Notes under the pieces: model-generated
What the model was told of the DNA's origin: nothing
Database searches by the model: none
What the model saw: the letters and a program-made list of their open reading frames with translations, nothing else
Assembly: GCF_002878395.1 (NCBI RefSeq)
Contig: NC_061112.1
Span: 36,871,363-36,935,362 of the forward strand
Source of the DNA: Capsicum annuum
Taxonomy: Eukaryota > Streptophyta > Magnoliopsida > Solanales > Solanaceae
DNA: 64,000 bases
Direction of reading: 5' to 3'
Part shown: in pieces, positions 22,268-35,871 of the stretch
Layout: each line of letters opens with the position of its first letter
Position numbering within the stretch: position 1 is the first letter of the stretch
Program-made: the position numbers and the translations under genes

Positions 22268-23499
22268 TATCACGATCTAAATTCCTGAGTCATGATGGCA
22301 CCTACTTTTACCCTACCAATAGGTAAGACAAACCATAGTGCGAAATTATAACTAATGGGCTAATTTGTGGAAAATGGCATAAATACCAGAAATATGCAAC
22401 TAAATGAATTACAAGCAATAAATCATAGAATAGTAAAATAACAAAAGAGAAATAAAAGAGGCGTAATACCATCCCACAACCTAGTAAGGCTGGTACAAGA
22501 GCCTTTAATCTAAACAAACACGAGTACTATCAAATTCAATATACAATGATCTCATAAATAGAAAAAAATGACAGAAAAAGTCAACTCTAGCTTCGATCTC
22601 ATCCTATTCCGAACTCTGACCAACATAATCACAGTGTCAATGGTGGTAACTAGTACTTGGATCTTCACCAAAAAAGTATAAAAGTGTTGTATGAGTACCA
22701 AAATAATAGGTACTCGGTAGGCATCATCGGCCAATTGAGCAAAATCATAATATAAATACAGTAAAATGTTCGATAAATAAGCTATCAAATTAAATATACA
22801 ATAATATCATAAATAAAAAAAAAGATAAAGAAAAAGTCAACTCTCGCTTCGAGCTCATCCTATCTCCGAACTCTGGCCAGCATAATCACAGTGTCAATGG
22901 CGGAAACTAATACTTGGATCTTCACCAAAATAGTACAAAAGTATAGTATGAGTACCAAAATAATAGGTTCTCGGTAGGCATCATTGGCCAATTGAGCTAA
23001 ATCATAATATAAATATAATAAAATGTGAGATAAATAAGCTAAGTCAAGCGAAAAAGGAAAACCTAGAATAAAGCTCCAAATATTGAAAGCAAATAGGCAA
23101 AATAGATAACAATAAATAGAACAGAACTATCTCTAATATAACTACGCCCCATAAGCCCAGAAGATATGAATAAAGTAAATAACCTAATGTGGGCCTCCAT
23201 ATCCCCGTGGATACAACTAAGAAGAAGTAATAACAACAATTACACCAACTATCCATATCTCAAAATCGTAATCATCGATTCTTCCATACCATAAATAACA
23301 ATCTCGAACCGGTTCCATAATCACCATAAATTACCGCTTAATGCCATGCATGAACCGAAACTAGTGTCTCAGATGCCATACTTGAACCAAAACTAATATC
23401 ATGAATACTGAACTTGAACAAAAAGTAATATCGTCAATAATGCCAAAATCAACATGGTCTTAATATCATAAATTGCTGGACTTAAAAGCAATTTTATCA
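22268..23499 (-). repeat. LTR E, left segment (5' LTR of element D)
   Basis: It begins TATCACGATC, a mutated form of the TGTCACGACC start seen in related LTRs. It is homologous to 23500-24410 and is interrupted at 23499 by solo LTR F. The LTR resumes at 25888. Confidence 0.75.
22529..23038. repeat. 255-bp tandem duplication inside LTR E
   Basis: Two adjacent copies run 22529-22783 and 22784-23038. Both begin CTATCAAATT and run through CTTGGATCTTCACC to the AAATAAGCTA region. They differ by scattered substitutions. The related LTR F holds a single copy of this segment. Confidence 0.8.
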
Positions 23500-25882
23500 T
23501 GTCAAGGCCCAATTTTTGAGTCATAATGGAACCTACTTAACCCCAACCATAGGTACGCTAAAAATTATAGCCCAAAACTATAAGTAATGGGCTAATTGGT
23601 GGAAAATAACATAAATATCAGAGATGTACAAGTAAAAGAATTACAAGCCATAAATCATAAAATAATAATAATACAAAAGAGAGAAATAAAGAGAAATAAT
23701 AACATCTCAGGACCTTGTAGTGTCGGTACAAGAACCTCTAATCCAAAATAATACAAGTACTATAAAGTCAATATACAATAGTGTAAAAAATTAAAAACTA
23801 GCAAAAACAAAAGGAGAAAAGGTCAACTCCAGCTCCTAGAGCTCACCTTGCCTCCAAACTCAGACCAACACAAATCTTAACTCAACTACGAATGATAATT
23901 CTTGGATCTATACCAAAAAGGTACAAAGGTGTAGTATTACTATCAAAGAAATGGTTACTCAGTAGACATAATCGTTTGACTGAGGTAAATCATAATATAA
24001 ACATAATAAAATATGAGGTAAATAAACTAAGTCAAGGAAAGCAGAGAAAACTTGGAATAACACTCGAACGCTGGAAGTAAACAATCGTAATAATGATAAA
24101 GAAAAACACAACTATATCTACATAACTGGCCCGCCATGAGCCGGAAGGTGCGAATAAAGTAAATAACACAATGCAACCCCCATAAGCCCGGAGAGTGCAA
24201 TCAAGGAGAAATAGTAACAATAATTAAACCAAGTATCCATATCTCCACACCATAACCATAGATCCTTCCATACCATAAAACACCGGACTCAGATCGATTT
24301 AATAACCATCATAAATAATATCTTAATTCCAAACTTAAATCAGAACTCAAATCACGAATAATGTCGAATCGTTCTTTAGATCATAAATCACCAGACTTGA
24401 ACTGAAATAAATATTGTCTACCAAGTATCAATGTAGGATACAATACCATGCATATAAACCTCTTTGGATAAAAAATAATTATAGTAATGCACAAGGCCCG
24501 TCGGGTCTATAAGTAACTAATAGCATCTTTGCCTAAGATGGGTCGAAGGGGCCATTTTTAACCCCAAAAATTTGTTCTAAGGAAATTTATATCCCAAAAT
24601 AGGCTAAGGTATCTAATTTTACCACTAGATATTAAATAAGCCACATTCTAGTCTTAGGATAGCAATTTTACCTAAAGAATGAGTAGTTAAGGTAATTATA
24701 CCTAAATTCGATTCCTTAGTCAGCTAAATAGCCCAAATCACACTAATCATGCTTCCACGGACTAAATCCCATCCTAAAACTTCATAAAGTAATATTCATA
24801 TTATAATTAAGTCCAATCTAAGAGAAAGGTAAACCTAGCCTACTAGGATGCCGAAGAAACTCCATTGAAGTCTGCTAAATCATCAATTTCCTTTTTTGAA
24901 TAGCTTTTGCATTATTCCATACTATCAAAATAGTAATCTACTCATCAATACGAGAACAATGATACCCATATTGCATGCTCATACTTCGAGTCCAAAATCA
25001 AGTCAAAATCCCATGCAGGGCTTGCTTGCAGAATCACACTTTTAAAACCATCAACACGTCTCTCTATGCTTAAGGATCATTTACCCTCAAGAATGGGTAA
25101 ATTCCTGAAGCTCAAATTATACTAAAATCCACCCAATAATATTCTAGGGACTTGGGTTTAAGTTAAAGAATTAACCATCAATTAAACAAAACCTTATAAA
25201 GATTTCAATGAGAAAATGCCTAATTTACTCTCTCAGTTTCCGCACTCTCTGCTAAAGAAGATAAAGAGCCTCTTAAGCGGCCTTTAGTTTAGCAGACTAG
25301 GATCCAATTTTGCGAACCAAATAGCAAGCCTGGTCGCTTAAGCAGCCTTTGATAAAGTGACCCAAGTGCCGCTTTAACGGATGCACCAACTAAGACTTAG
25401 AAAATTTCAAGTCTTTATTTGCCCCTTGAGATTCATCCAGAATCTCATGAACACAAATGGACTATGCTACCTATAAATTTGACATTTCATACTTAGTGGC
25501 GTAGTCAACATTTTCATATAGGGTCATTTTGACAAAAGGTGGACCCTACACCCAAGGGATATTTTACTCAATTCGATCAATAGCCAAAAATAAGTAAAAA
25601 ATCCTTAGGACCCGAACCAAAGGTCTCTATCCTAAAATTGACATTCCAGAGCTTATGAAACTGTTAGGATTAATGTACGAGGTTGTTAAACTAATATTTA
25701 TTCCCAATAGACAATCCTTACCAAGAAAGACTTCAAAATAGGGAATTGGCTCTAAAAAAAATAAACAGCCTGGTAACTGAACTGTTAGCTCCAGCAAGTT
25801 ACAAATAACTTAGGGTTTATAGGAAAGCTCTAAATGTTAAAAATATATAGAAAAGCAGAAAATGACTTAGAGAGTCATTATA
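23500..25882 (-). mobile_element. Solo LTR F nested in LTR E
   Basis: This 2383-bp LTR starts TGTCAAGGCCC and ends GTCATTATA (from ATTACA). It is flanked by a perfect target duplication TATCA (23495-23499 and 25883-25887) and has no internal region. It arose by insertion of a full element followed by recombination between its two LTRs. It belongs to the same family as its host. Confidence 0.87.
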
Positions 25883-25887
25883 TATCA

Positions 25888-27599
25888 TCTCCCAAACACA
25901 ATTCTAGAATAAACCATCATATGTATAAAACTTCCGTGGGCTCAAGAATGTAATTAAAATAATGTGTAATGGCCTATACTTCTACAAGGAACTAGTTAAC
26001 AGTAATCTTGCTCTAAGGTGCACCGAAAATGCCCATTTATAACCCCGATAATATGTTCTAAGAGAAAGTCTACCCCAAACTAGGCTAAGGTATAAAATAT
26101 CACTACAAGATGCTAAATAAATTCATTGAGTCCTAAGATAGTAATTCTACCAAAAGAATGAGTAGTTAAGTCAATTAAGCTTAATTATAGTCCCTTAATC
26201 GACTAAATAATGCAAATTACACAAAATATACATCAAAGACCTAATTCCCAACCCAAAACTAGCATAATATCATATCAATACTATAATTAAGTCTAATATT
26301 GTAGAAGGGTAAGCCTATCCTCCTCGGACGCTGAAGAAAGCCTGATAAAGTCTGCTAAACTAGCGATTTCCCTATCTAAGAAGCTTTCGTATGATTTCAC
26401 AGTATAGAAATAGAAATCTACGCATTAATACAATAACAATAGTACCCATATTTTATTTTTATGCTTTAGGTCCAAAAGTAATTAAAAATCCCATGTTGGC
26501 CTCGCTTTCAGAATCATGCTTTTGAAATTGTCGACACATTCCTTTATGCTCAAGGATCATTTATCCTTAAGAATGGGTAAATGCCAAGATCAAATGACAC
26601 CAAAATCACCTGACAAGAATATAGGGATTTAAGTCTAAAAAGGAATATAACCATGAATTAAAGAGAACTTATAAGGATTTTGATAAGGAAATAGTTATTT
26701 CGAGATCATAAACACCCTGCGACTCAACGTGATTAGTCTCCTAATTTCCCACACTCTCTAGGGTTTTGAGCTCTTGATAATTGTGAGAAAATGGGAGAAA
26801 ATTGGCAAAAATATTGAATTTAAAGCCTTCAAGGTGATGCTTAAGTAGCCATTTGACCAGTGAAGCAGTTACTGCTATAGTAGCATAGTACCGTAAAGCG
26901 GTACCTGGCTAGGGCTAGGCTTCCTCTAAAGCAGACAGCTTGCTCTTAAGCGACACTAGGTTTGACAAACCTTTTCTTAAACAACTTAGCTGGGGGGGGG
27001 GGGACTTGGCTACAAAAGAGATTGTAGGATGCTAAAGCAGGCTCCATTAAAGCATCCAAAGGTCTTCTTTGGCGGATGCACCAACTGAGTTGCATCATTT
27101 GAAACTTGGAAAATTCTAAGTTTCTAGCGAAACCTCGGGATTTATTCAAAATCCCATGAGTGCAAAAAAACAATGATACCTTATAAAATTTAATATTTTG
27201 TACTTAATGGCACCATCAAAATTTCCATTCGTGGTTATTTCAACAAAATATGAGCCCCACACTCATGGACCTTTTTTTATAAATTTCTGACCAATAGTCC
27301 AAAATGAGTCCAAAAGCCTTGAGACCCAAACCAAAGGTCTCCTTAGCCTAAAATTAATGTTTTAAAGCTAATGGAACTGTCAGAATTGGCATACAAGGTT
27401 GTTAAGTTGAAGATTATAACTGATACCCAATCCTTACCTGTGAAGACTTCAAAATAAGAAATTGGTTCTAAGACCAAACAAACTACTTGGTAAATTAACT
27501 GTGATCACCAAGTCACAAATGAATTGGCGCAGCTATAGGAATGCTATAAATGGAAAAAATGCATAGAAAAGAAAAAAAATAACCTAGAGGGTCTTTATA
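25888..27599 (-). repeat. LTR E, right segment
   Basis: It continues LTR E after solo LTR F and aligns with 24430-25882. It ends GGTCTTTATA at 27599, matching GGTCATTACA of the family. It contains a run of 12 G at 26992-27003 and a dyad-rich block at 26830-27080. Confidence 0.75.
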
Positions 27600-28734
27600 G
27601 TTATAGAATAGAGTTAGGGGAGGTGGATATTCGACCCATTCCTACCTTTTTATATTTATTGTACTTTAGTCATCATGACACTCTACTCATTACATCTATT
27701 TTAGTGACATGATCATAACTCTTATTCATATAACTCATATAGAATCATGTCTACTCTTAATTCCTAGAATAAGGAGCAATACCCCTTTTAGTAGTACGAA
27801 TCATACTCCATGATATGAATTCCAATATCATGTCATACAACTCATAACTCATACACTTATGTTCTATGGTATGCGCAGTTTCAACTACTCATGATACCTT
27901 TTTAATGATTGTGAGATCACACTATGCCACTTATGTTCTTAGATTAGATCTCTTGAACAAGTTTATTCTTATTATATTTTAATCCTTGACGTTTAGTTCT
28001 GTGTCAAAACTATGGGAATCCTTAGGTTAAGATTTCTTAGTATTCCTCGTGTTCTAAATACTCATGTTTTAATTCTTGAGTGACCTTTTTCATGTTTTGA
28101 TAGTGATATTAATTATATTTGAGTCACAGGTTTTAATGACTTTGTTGATATACATGCAGATAATATCTTATGGTGGTTTCTAACTCTTTAATTAGAACTT
28201 AAGGTTTATTATTTAAGGAGACAAGGAGAAGTATATTTTTGAATGATAGACCCTAGTTGACATAGAATATAGATTCTCGTAGTTAGGACCAATATAGTCC
28301 TTTTAGTGGGAGAGGTTTTTATCTTTGGGTGAAGATTAAATAAAGTGAGAGTGTTCAGCTAAACTTTAGATAGACTTTAGCAGCTATATGTCGTATACCC
28401 TTAAGAGCGTTAGAAGTTTTAGGTCGTTACGCATGGTATATGTACAAGAAAGAGCATGGTTGAGGAATATTGCTAAGTGGGAAGGTTATCAGTCACATTG
28501 CTTAAAGAATATTAGTCATATCCTTACTTTTGGACGAAGGAACTCTTGTTTTATGATAGGCAGTTTCAAACGAAAGGTGGTCTCATGTTCAACTTTGTGT
28601 CGTTCTAATTCTATGATCTTAGATCAGTAGACTAGAATGTCCACATCATGTTAGGATCTTTCTTCAGATATCTCACTTAGATCATGCCGAAATTCTTCCC
28701 TTCTTAATGTTATTAGAACCTGTGACAAGGATCA
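27600..28734. other. Unassigned AT-rich region
   Basis: No gene or known element was recognised. An 80-codon plus-strand open frame at 28388-28630 has no family resemblance. Repeated TCATA/ACTCAT words at 27660-27900 look like decayed LTR sequence, but no LTR edge or partner copy is visible in the window. Confidence 0.4.
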
Positions 28735-29575
28735 TTGATGGTAACATATATACCTTTCTCATTAACTTTTAGAAATTTCATGTCAGTATTAATCACTTTA
28801 CAACTCCACATATATGTTCTTGCCAGGTGTTCTGCATGTGAAATGCGTTTGTGGACATGCTCTAACAGCTTGAGCAAATGTCCAGTACACCTTGGAGGCT
28901 TAGCTATTGATTTGAGCTACCTTTGGGTTGCTGCAGTAGCTCCAACAAAGACCATAGACAGGTTTAGCGTAGGTCAATTGTGCAACTTTCTTTGGAGTGC
29001 CATTTTTGTCCTCTTGTGGTCCCCTTTGTCCTCTTCTTTGGAATATTCTTTTGGATATTCAACAGGTTCTTTGTACTAACAATTTTATACAACTTTTATT
29101 CATCTTATTAGGATCAAACGACCACTTTTTCTTAAAATTCACCTGGAAGATAATAATTTCTCCAAGAACACCAAAAACACCAATTTTTCTAGCTTCTTCA
29201 CCTTAGCTCGGAATAAGTTAAAATTTTGAATCTAAGCACTTTTTACCCTTCCAAACTCATTCCAAACATCATTTAGCACAAATTCTTCACCAAAAATTTC
29301 ATATCACACAACCAACTTCAAATTTCTTCAAACTCAAGCCTTCAACAATGGTAGAATGTTCAGTATGGCTCCGATTTAGCTCAAATTTGCCTTCTAGACT
29401 CCTATAGTGTTAGAGAAAAAGAATCTAACACTAGAAACACATGAAAACACTAAATCAAACACTTAAAATTTGACCTAAGACCAAAAATGTGAATGTAATT
29501 TTTTTTGTGATTTTCAATTTTCTCAAGATAACAAATCCAAGATTGACGTTGTGGCAACAAAATCAAGCTCGGATC
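28735..29575 (-). pseudogene. Internal 5' region of LTR element G (unrecognised coding part)
   Basis: It lies downstream (minus strand) of the LTR and primer site at 29.58 kb. About 400 bp of leader is followed at 28735-29075 by a mostly open minus-strand frame with two stops. It includes EPVEYPKEYSKEEDKG, PPRCTGHLLKLLEHVHKRI and SHAEHLARTYMW. This is where gag should be, but I do not recognise the family. The plus-strand 114-codon frame over the same bases is hydrophobic and probably a shadow. Confidence 0.4.
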
Positions 29576-29583
29576 TGATACCA
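29573..29583 (-). other. Primer-binding site of element G
   Basis: The plus strand reads GGATCTGATACCAAA, the complement of an initiator tRNA-Met site (TTTGGTATCAGATCC), just before the LTR edge at 29586. Confidence 0.65.
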
Positions 29584-29585
29584 AA

Positions 29586-30291
29586 TGATAACGTACAAAA
29601 TGCAGAATCAAAAACTAATTATGACACAAAAATAAAATATAAAGGATAGATGCAAAGTAATTCATAGATAGACACAATGAAAGGAGTTTAAAGCAAACAA
29701 AGGGCATATTAAACCCTCAATCAATTAAGCCAAACAAAGAACCTAAATCCTACGTAGACCTTAAGGTAATTGATTCCCAAGCAACCCTTGTTTTTGAAAC
29801 AAGTATCAACACAAGATAATCAAATCTTAAAACTCCCTATCAAAGGAGTAAACATTCACAATCATCAAAATCTACCTACTATATGAAAGAAAGGTCCTAT
29901 TTATAGTCTAGGTTTAATTATTACATCTTATTGGCCTAAAATTTACCCATTTCAAAAGAACAAAGCATGGTATTGCACTTAGAATCCACTTAAGCACTTT
30001 AGGTGCATGTGGGGCGCATCTCAAGAGCATGTTGGGCTATTTTAACCTGCTCTCGTAGATCTAGAGCTGGTTGGGTGCACCTCTAAAGTAGTTGTGGTGC
30101 ATGTCCTCTTTCAGGGGCTTTCTAGACCCGTCTTGCACTTCTTTGGTCTCTTTAACATCCCTTGAACCTCCTTGAAGATAATCACCATCCCATTGATTGT
30201 ATCACCATTGTTTTGTAGATCAAATTGGTGAAATGAGAATTTAGAGGATGATATGAGGACATAATGTCAAGGGAAGATAATAAAAATTACA
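29586..30291 (-). repeat. 5' LTR of element G
   Basis: It starts TGATAACG next to the primer site. It probably ends ATTACA at 30291, giving about 706 bp. It holds a dyad-rich block at 30000-30120 with GGTGCA/TGCACC words. No partner LTR is found in the window, so the far edge is uncertain. Confidence 0.55.
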
Positions 30292-30681
30292 TGAATAAAA
30301 GAGAGGTGATATATGTTTTTCTTCATGATGGCTCTTGCAATTGATATTATTAATGGATCAGTCCTGTTATTTGAGACTTATATGGATTCTTTTGCAGTCC
30401 TATTATTTTAAATTTTAATTAGTTCATTGTGAAGATTGGATGAGTGTTATTATCTTTGAGTTCCTTACTAAGATAGCTTTTAAGGTTTGACAAAATAATA
30501 ATTTTTAAATGAAAGTGGTAAAAACTAGTGGAGGGTATTGATACCTAAGAAATTTGATTGATAACTCGTCTAGAATGTGATATTAGTAATGGAACTGTTA
30601 ATATCATATGCTTATTGTATAGGGATCAATATCAAAGTGGTTAAGAGTTAGTGAGTCCTGGAAAAAAAATATAAGGTAGAA
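30292..30681. other. Spacer with nothing recognised
   Basis: AT-rich, no open frame of note and no similarity to the other repeats in the window. Confidence 0.4.
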
Positions 30682-33289
30682 TGTCATGACCCAAAAACTA
30701 AGGGTCATGATGGCACGTGTCACGACAAACCATGACAAGTAAGCCTATTACCCAAACTGATATGAAATAAGAAAATAATACCAAATCCTAAGGTAAGCCT
30801 TCTAGAATGAAGCTGAACCACACAATTGCAACAATTGCAGAAAATACATAAAAACAATACCACAAATCACCGCAAAATCCAATGCCACAGTGTAAGAACA
30901 AACTAAGTACATCTCAAAATCATATATACAACTGATAGTCCGATAACATAACCTATCTAAAAATACAAAAGCAAGACATAAAAATAAACAAGAGGAAGTA
31001 GTAGATCAACTTTGAATCATAGATCGACTGCTACCTAAAAAATACTCCAAACACCGCCTAAATCAGCTACTGTGCAACACCCTTGTACCTAGATATACAT
31101 TGAAAGGGTGCTGTAAGGACGAGTATAATCCACTTGTACTCAATAGATATCATAGGTCGACTGAGCAAAGTAAAAAATAAATCATATAAAATACAAACTA
31201 TAGGTACATCACCTGTAATCAAAAAGTGTCCCAAATGGTAGCCTACACCATCTCCACTAATAGTTCTATAATATACACATATACCAAATACAAGAATAAG
31301 AAAGTAACACAAATAGGTAGATATCAAGTCAAGAGCGAAAATACAACACAAAATATGCATAATATGTGGAGTGCAATGATGATTATGATGAAGTGATGTA
31401 GGAGGTCACCGCATAACATCAATAAATACCTACCGAGCTATGCTCTCGAGGTAGGACCAGTAGGGGCTTCGTCAACGCATATGCAATCCAACAACCATTA
31501 CCAATCCAATATTTATAACTCCTATCTGGCATATACATCGACAAAGGGTTTTAAAGATGCCATATTTTTTGTCAGAAAAACCAATATTTCCACAGTGGTA
31601 CCGATGTTTAATAAATATGTATGGTATGGGGATGTAATTATCACTAACGTCCAAAATGAGAATTTCCAATTCCAACCTATATACCAAGCACGTGAGCCAA
31701 AATTTACTCAATAAGCCACCCATCCATGATATAACATAATCTATGTGCAAATAGATTAAGATATACCATAATATGCTATTGATACAACATAAATTCTGGC
31801 TTAGACAATTTCCACCAAGAGAAAACAACCAAATATATAAATACCAGGATGATAACATCACATAAGGCCCACACGACCACAAATAGCAAATCATGTCTTA
31901 AAACAACCAAATAGCAACAACATAAGCCCTACATAGGAATAAAACTATATTAAAGCCATTTCCATGATTAGCTGCCATACCCATACATGCTTTTATATCA
32001 GTATTAACTACCCAACCCAGTCTGAATAAAGTTAAGCTATAACTTACCTTGAATAAAAAAAGCCCAATCCAAAAACCTCTAATCATGAAGCTTTTCCCTC
32101 ATGAACGACCTTAAAATCACTAAAACATACAAATATAGAAACTATGCGTCAAAAAGAAGCCAAGATACTCATATAACCCGTTTTTAGATTGGGGTCAAAA
32201 TGGTCCCTCAAAATGAATTTTGAAAAAGAAGGCTAGAATCATAATTTAATTTAATAAACATGTTCCCCATATCATAGGAGTCTACAACTACAAAATCATG
32301 CCAAAATAAGTTAAAAATGAGGTTTAAATCAAAGAAAAATCATTTTCATGCTTTACTGGCAAAAACCTCTAAAACATATTTTGAAGTTTTTTTTGAATCT
32401 AAAATCAAGAGGAAAAGTTATAAATATAATATTATAAAATTATCGATGGAAGAAATCTCAAAAAGCCCTTTGAAATTGTCTCAATCCGAGCTCCCAAGCC
32501 CCAAAAATGGCAAAAATTGGGTATTAATTCTCAACTTGGGTAGAAATCATGAAAACTAAAATATAAGTTCTTGGTAAATGAAAGAGATGGAGTTATAAAA
32601 TGTTGGACAATGATTATATGAGAAACATGCATAAAAAATCATCAAAATCAAAGCTTCCTAGCTCAAAAAATGTCAAAAATAAGAAATGAAATTGATTTTG
32701 GTCTTAACCATCAGCGATGGCTGCTAAAGTGGCCTGGTCAAATAGTCCAAGGCCGCTGAAGTAGTCGACCAACTTCTTTAGCTCCTACACTAGTACGATC
32801 AACCTCCAAAACTTATTTTTGACCCCTGAAACTTATTCAAAACCGTATGAACATAGCCCAATAGTGAATTTGATTATAAAACTCATTTTGGATGTAATGA
32901 AATGATCAAATTTACAAAAAAGGTTAGTATGACAAAATTGACCCCCGGTACATAACACTATTTTCCAACCAAGGGTTGAAATGAGATCTAAAAATCTCAA
33001 AATTAAACCAACCCCACAACTAACCCAGTTCGATATTCAGGATCTGACGGTGCATTTCGATTAGCCATCCAATACTCGGATATTGATATGTTGACCAAAG
33101 TAATCTATTTGCTCTTAAAGACTCAAAATGACCTCAACTCACTCGAAACCCTTCTAAAGCCCTTGAGAATGGTGCCAATTATTGCCGCAACTCATAAACC
33201 AGATAGCACAACTATAGGGAGGGGTAAAATGATCAAATTATACTGAGATGAATAATTCACAAAAATCACAAAAAAATCAAGTAATTACA
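30682..33289 (-). repeat. LTR H (3' LTR of a minus-strand gypsy element)
   Basis: It starts TGTCATGACCC and ends ATTACA at 33289 (2608 bp). The integrase tail of the same strand adjoins it on the right, so this is the 3' LTR. A related copy in the opposite orientation occupies 60423-62396. A 140-codon minus frame at 31472-31894 lies wholly inside and is not taken as a gene. Confidence 0.75.
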
Positions 33290-33379
33290 TCATCCACCAT
33301 TAAAAATCTAGTTCATCCTCGAACTAAAGGCAAAGAAAAATACCTAAATTAGCGAAAAGCTGGGCATAACTACCATGCA

Positions 33380-34179
33380 TATCAGACTTAACCTATACAG
33401 TAGCCTCATCTATAGGTCGATGACTCCACTAGATTTAACCATTGAATATCTCTAGAACACAACCATCTAACATCCCTAGCTCAAATGGAGATAGGTTTCT
33501 TAACAAAAATAGACGCTCATCTAACTGCACTGAAACCCAACGAATGACATGAGACTCGTCTAAGATATAATGCTAAAGAATGAAACATGAAAAAATCTAG
33601 ATAAATAACTAATAAATATGGGAGCAATACTAATTCATAAGCCACATCCCTAATAGTGTGAAGAATCTCAAAAGGTCCAAAATACCTAGGGTTAAGATTT
33701 TCCCTCTTTCCAAGCCTTATCACTCCCATCATGAGTGACATACAATGGAAGACTCGATAACTAACACTAAATTTCAAGGCACAAAGTCAACAATCTACGT
33801 AGTAATTCTGCCTATTTTGAGCCGCTCAAAGTTTATTATAAATGACTCAAAATCTATCCAAGGACTAGCAAAGCAAGTGTGTACCTAGAGGTGTAATCTT
33901 AAAAACCTCAAACCAACCAATTGAAAAAAAATAATGTGTACCATACAAAGACTTGAAGGGATCCACCTCAATACCAAAATGGTAGCTATTATTATATGCA
34001 AGCTCTGCCAAAGCTAAATGTTTCTCCCAATGACCTCTAAAAGTCATAACATAAGCCTAGAGCATATCCCCTAGAACTTGAATATTCTACTCTGACTAAC
34101 CATCATATTGGGGGTGAAATGTTATGCTAAGATCAACCCGATTACCTAACTCCTCTTGGAAGGCCTTCTAAAAGTGAGA
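33380..34179 (-). pseudogene. Integrase C-terminal half of element H
   Basis: At 33865-34047 the minus strand reads HWEKHLALAELAYNNSYH, FGIEVDPFKSLYG and IGWFEV, the part of gypsy integrase after the catalytic core. At 33517-33777 it reads VIRLGKRENLNPRYFGPFEIL with the GPF motif, then a frameshift. Everything upstream is missing because LTR I begins at about 34180. Confidence 0.8.
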
Positions 34180-35839
34180 TGTTGAAACACCTTAGTTTCT
34201 GGACCTTAGAAATTTCTTGGAATTTTGATCTCTGGGACCAATATGATTCATGGGTATGAGTGGTATGTTGGTTTATGGATGGTATGGTCCAGTCGTATAC
34301 TGACTAGTGTTGGTTATTGGGATGGATTTTGGTTAATGGAATAGGTATGACTTAGGGGTACGAGTCGTATTGGTGGTTACGGATTATTTGGTTCCTTAAC
34401 TTAATCTTAGACTTGGTTACTTAGGTTGGATCTGAGTATGAGTAGCTTACTATGAGTAATAAGCCAGGGTACGAGTCATACCCAGAATTTATATAGTAGA
34501 CAGTGTCTAAATCTTCCTTGGTTTTAAATCTGCCAAGGGTATAGGTGGAAGGGTACAAATCATATGTTGTCAATACGACCTGGATGGATGAGTCATATCT
34601 TGGATAGTGTTTTATCAATAGGTTGAGGCTTAGGGTACGAGTGAAGGATACTAATCGTATCGATGGGCATGACTCGTAAGAGTCAGTCATATCCCTATGA
34701 TGAGATTTTGGTGCAACTTAAGTGGGGGTATTCTAGATATTTTCCCACTGATCCTAATAGGGTATCATCACTTCTAACCTTCTTTGAAGGTCATTTACCC
34801 TATTATTCCACTCTTTAACACCTATAAACTCTTCTAAAAACTCTGTAATTCTCACAAGAGCTTTTGGGCAAGGAAAGGTAAGGTTTCAACAAGAGGATTG
34901 ATTTGGGGCTTGTCTTGGTGATTTCTTTCTATCACCATCTTGGTTTGAGGTATTTTCTCTTCCCTCATTGTTAATTTTATCTAAAGGCATGGTTTTTATG
35001 AATGTCTTTATGATTTCAATGGTTGTATGATTTTGGTTTTCAAATATGATTTTGGGGTTTTGATGTTAAATGGTTGGTTATGGTTTTTCATAGTCTTAAT
35101 TATGTTTTTATATATGCTAATGGTGGTTTTGGATAATTTGATTTCATGGGAATGGTTTAATGGTAATTGAAATTGGTTTTGGTCATACTATGCCCCCAAT
35201 GTGTTTGACAAAATGTTTATAAAGATATACTTATTGCATTGACTACTTTTAATGAAACTCTTGCATGTTTTAAAACTTGTAAAAAAATTGTGCATTGTTT
35301 AAATAACTTGGAATGGTAAATAGCTAATTGTTATGCTTGAGGGTCACATAGAATCCCCCAAGTGGTTTAATATGGTGAATAGAAGGGCACTTAAAAGTCC
35401 CCTTAAACCTATAAATGGTTGGCTATAGATGATACTTTCAAGTAATGGTTGGTATGACAATACCAATATCATTGGAGTTGGTTAAAAAATGGACAATGGT
35501 TTCATTATTTGGAAAATGGTTTTAATTAGACAATAATGTCGGGAGGCGTAGCAAAGCCATGGAAGGAGAAGGTCCTGAGGGGACCAAAACTGTAAACTCA
35601 TATTTGCTGATATGAGGTTGGTTTTGGTGACCATGTGCATGATTCCACACTATATTTGGGGGATGTACTGGTCATCCAAAGGGTATCTTCCTTAGTCGTG
35701 CGGCTACACATACTAGGGCCTTTTTATTAGGGTGAGATAAACCCACATAGCTCGTGGGTGGTTTAAAATGACAAAGCTACATAGCCCAGGTAAAGGTTTT
35801 AATGGTATGCTAAACTCGGTCCCCTTTCCCGACATGTTT

Positions 35840-35871
<32 letters not shown>

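Noticed and set aside
28735..29079. A 114-codon plus-strand gene
   Set aside because: The minus strand is the sense strand of the adjoining element and carries charged, protein-like text; the plus frame is its hydrophobic shadow.
31472..31894. A 140-codon minus-strand open frame
   Set aside because: It lies entirely within LTR H, has no domain resemblance and is not preserved in the related LTR L.
35844..35871. AT run as a regulatory TATA element
   Set aside because: It is a simple microsatellite, mostly absent from the sister LTR, so it is more likely replication slippage.
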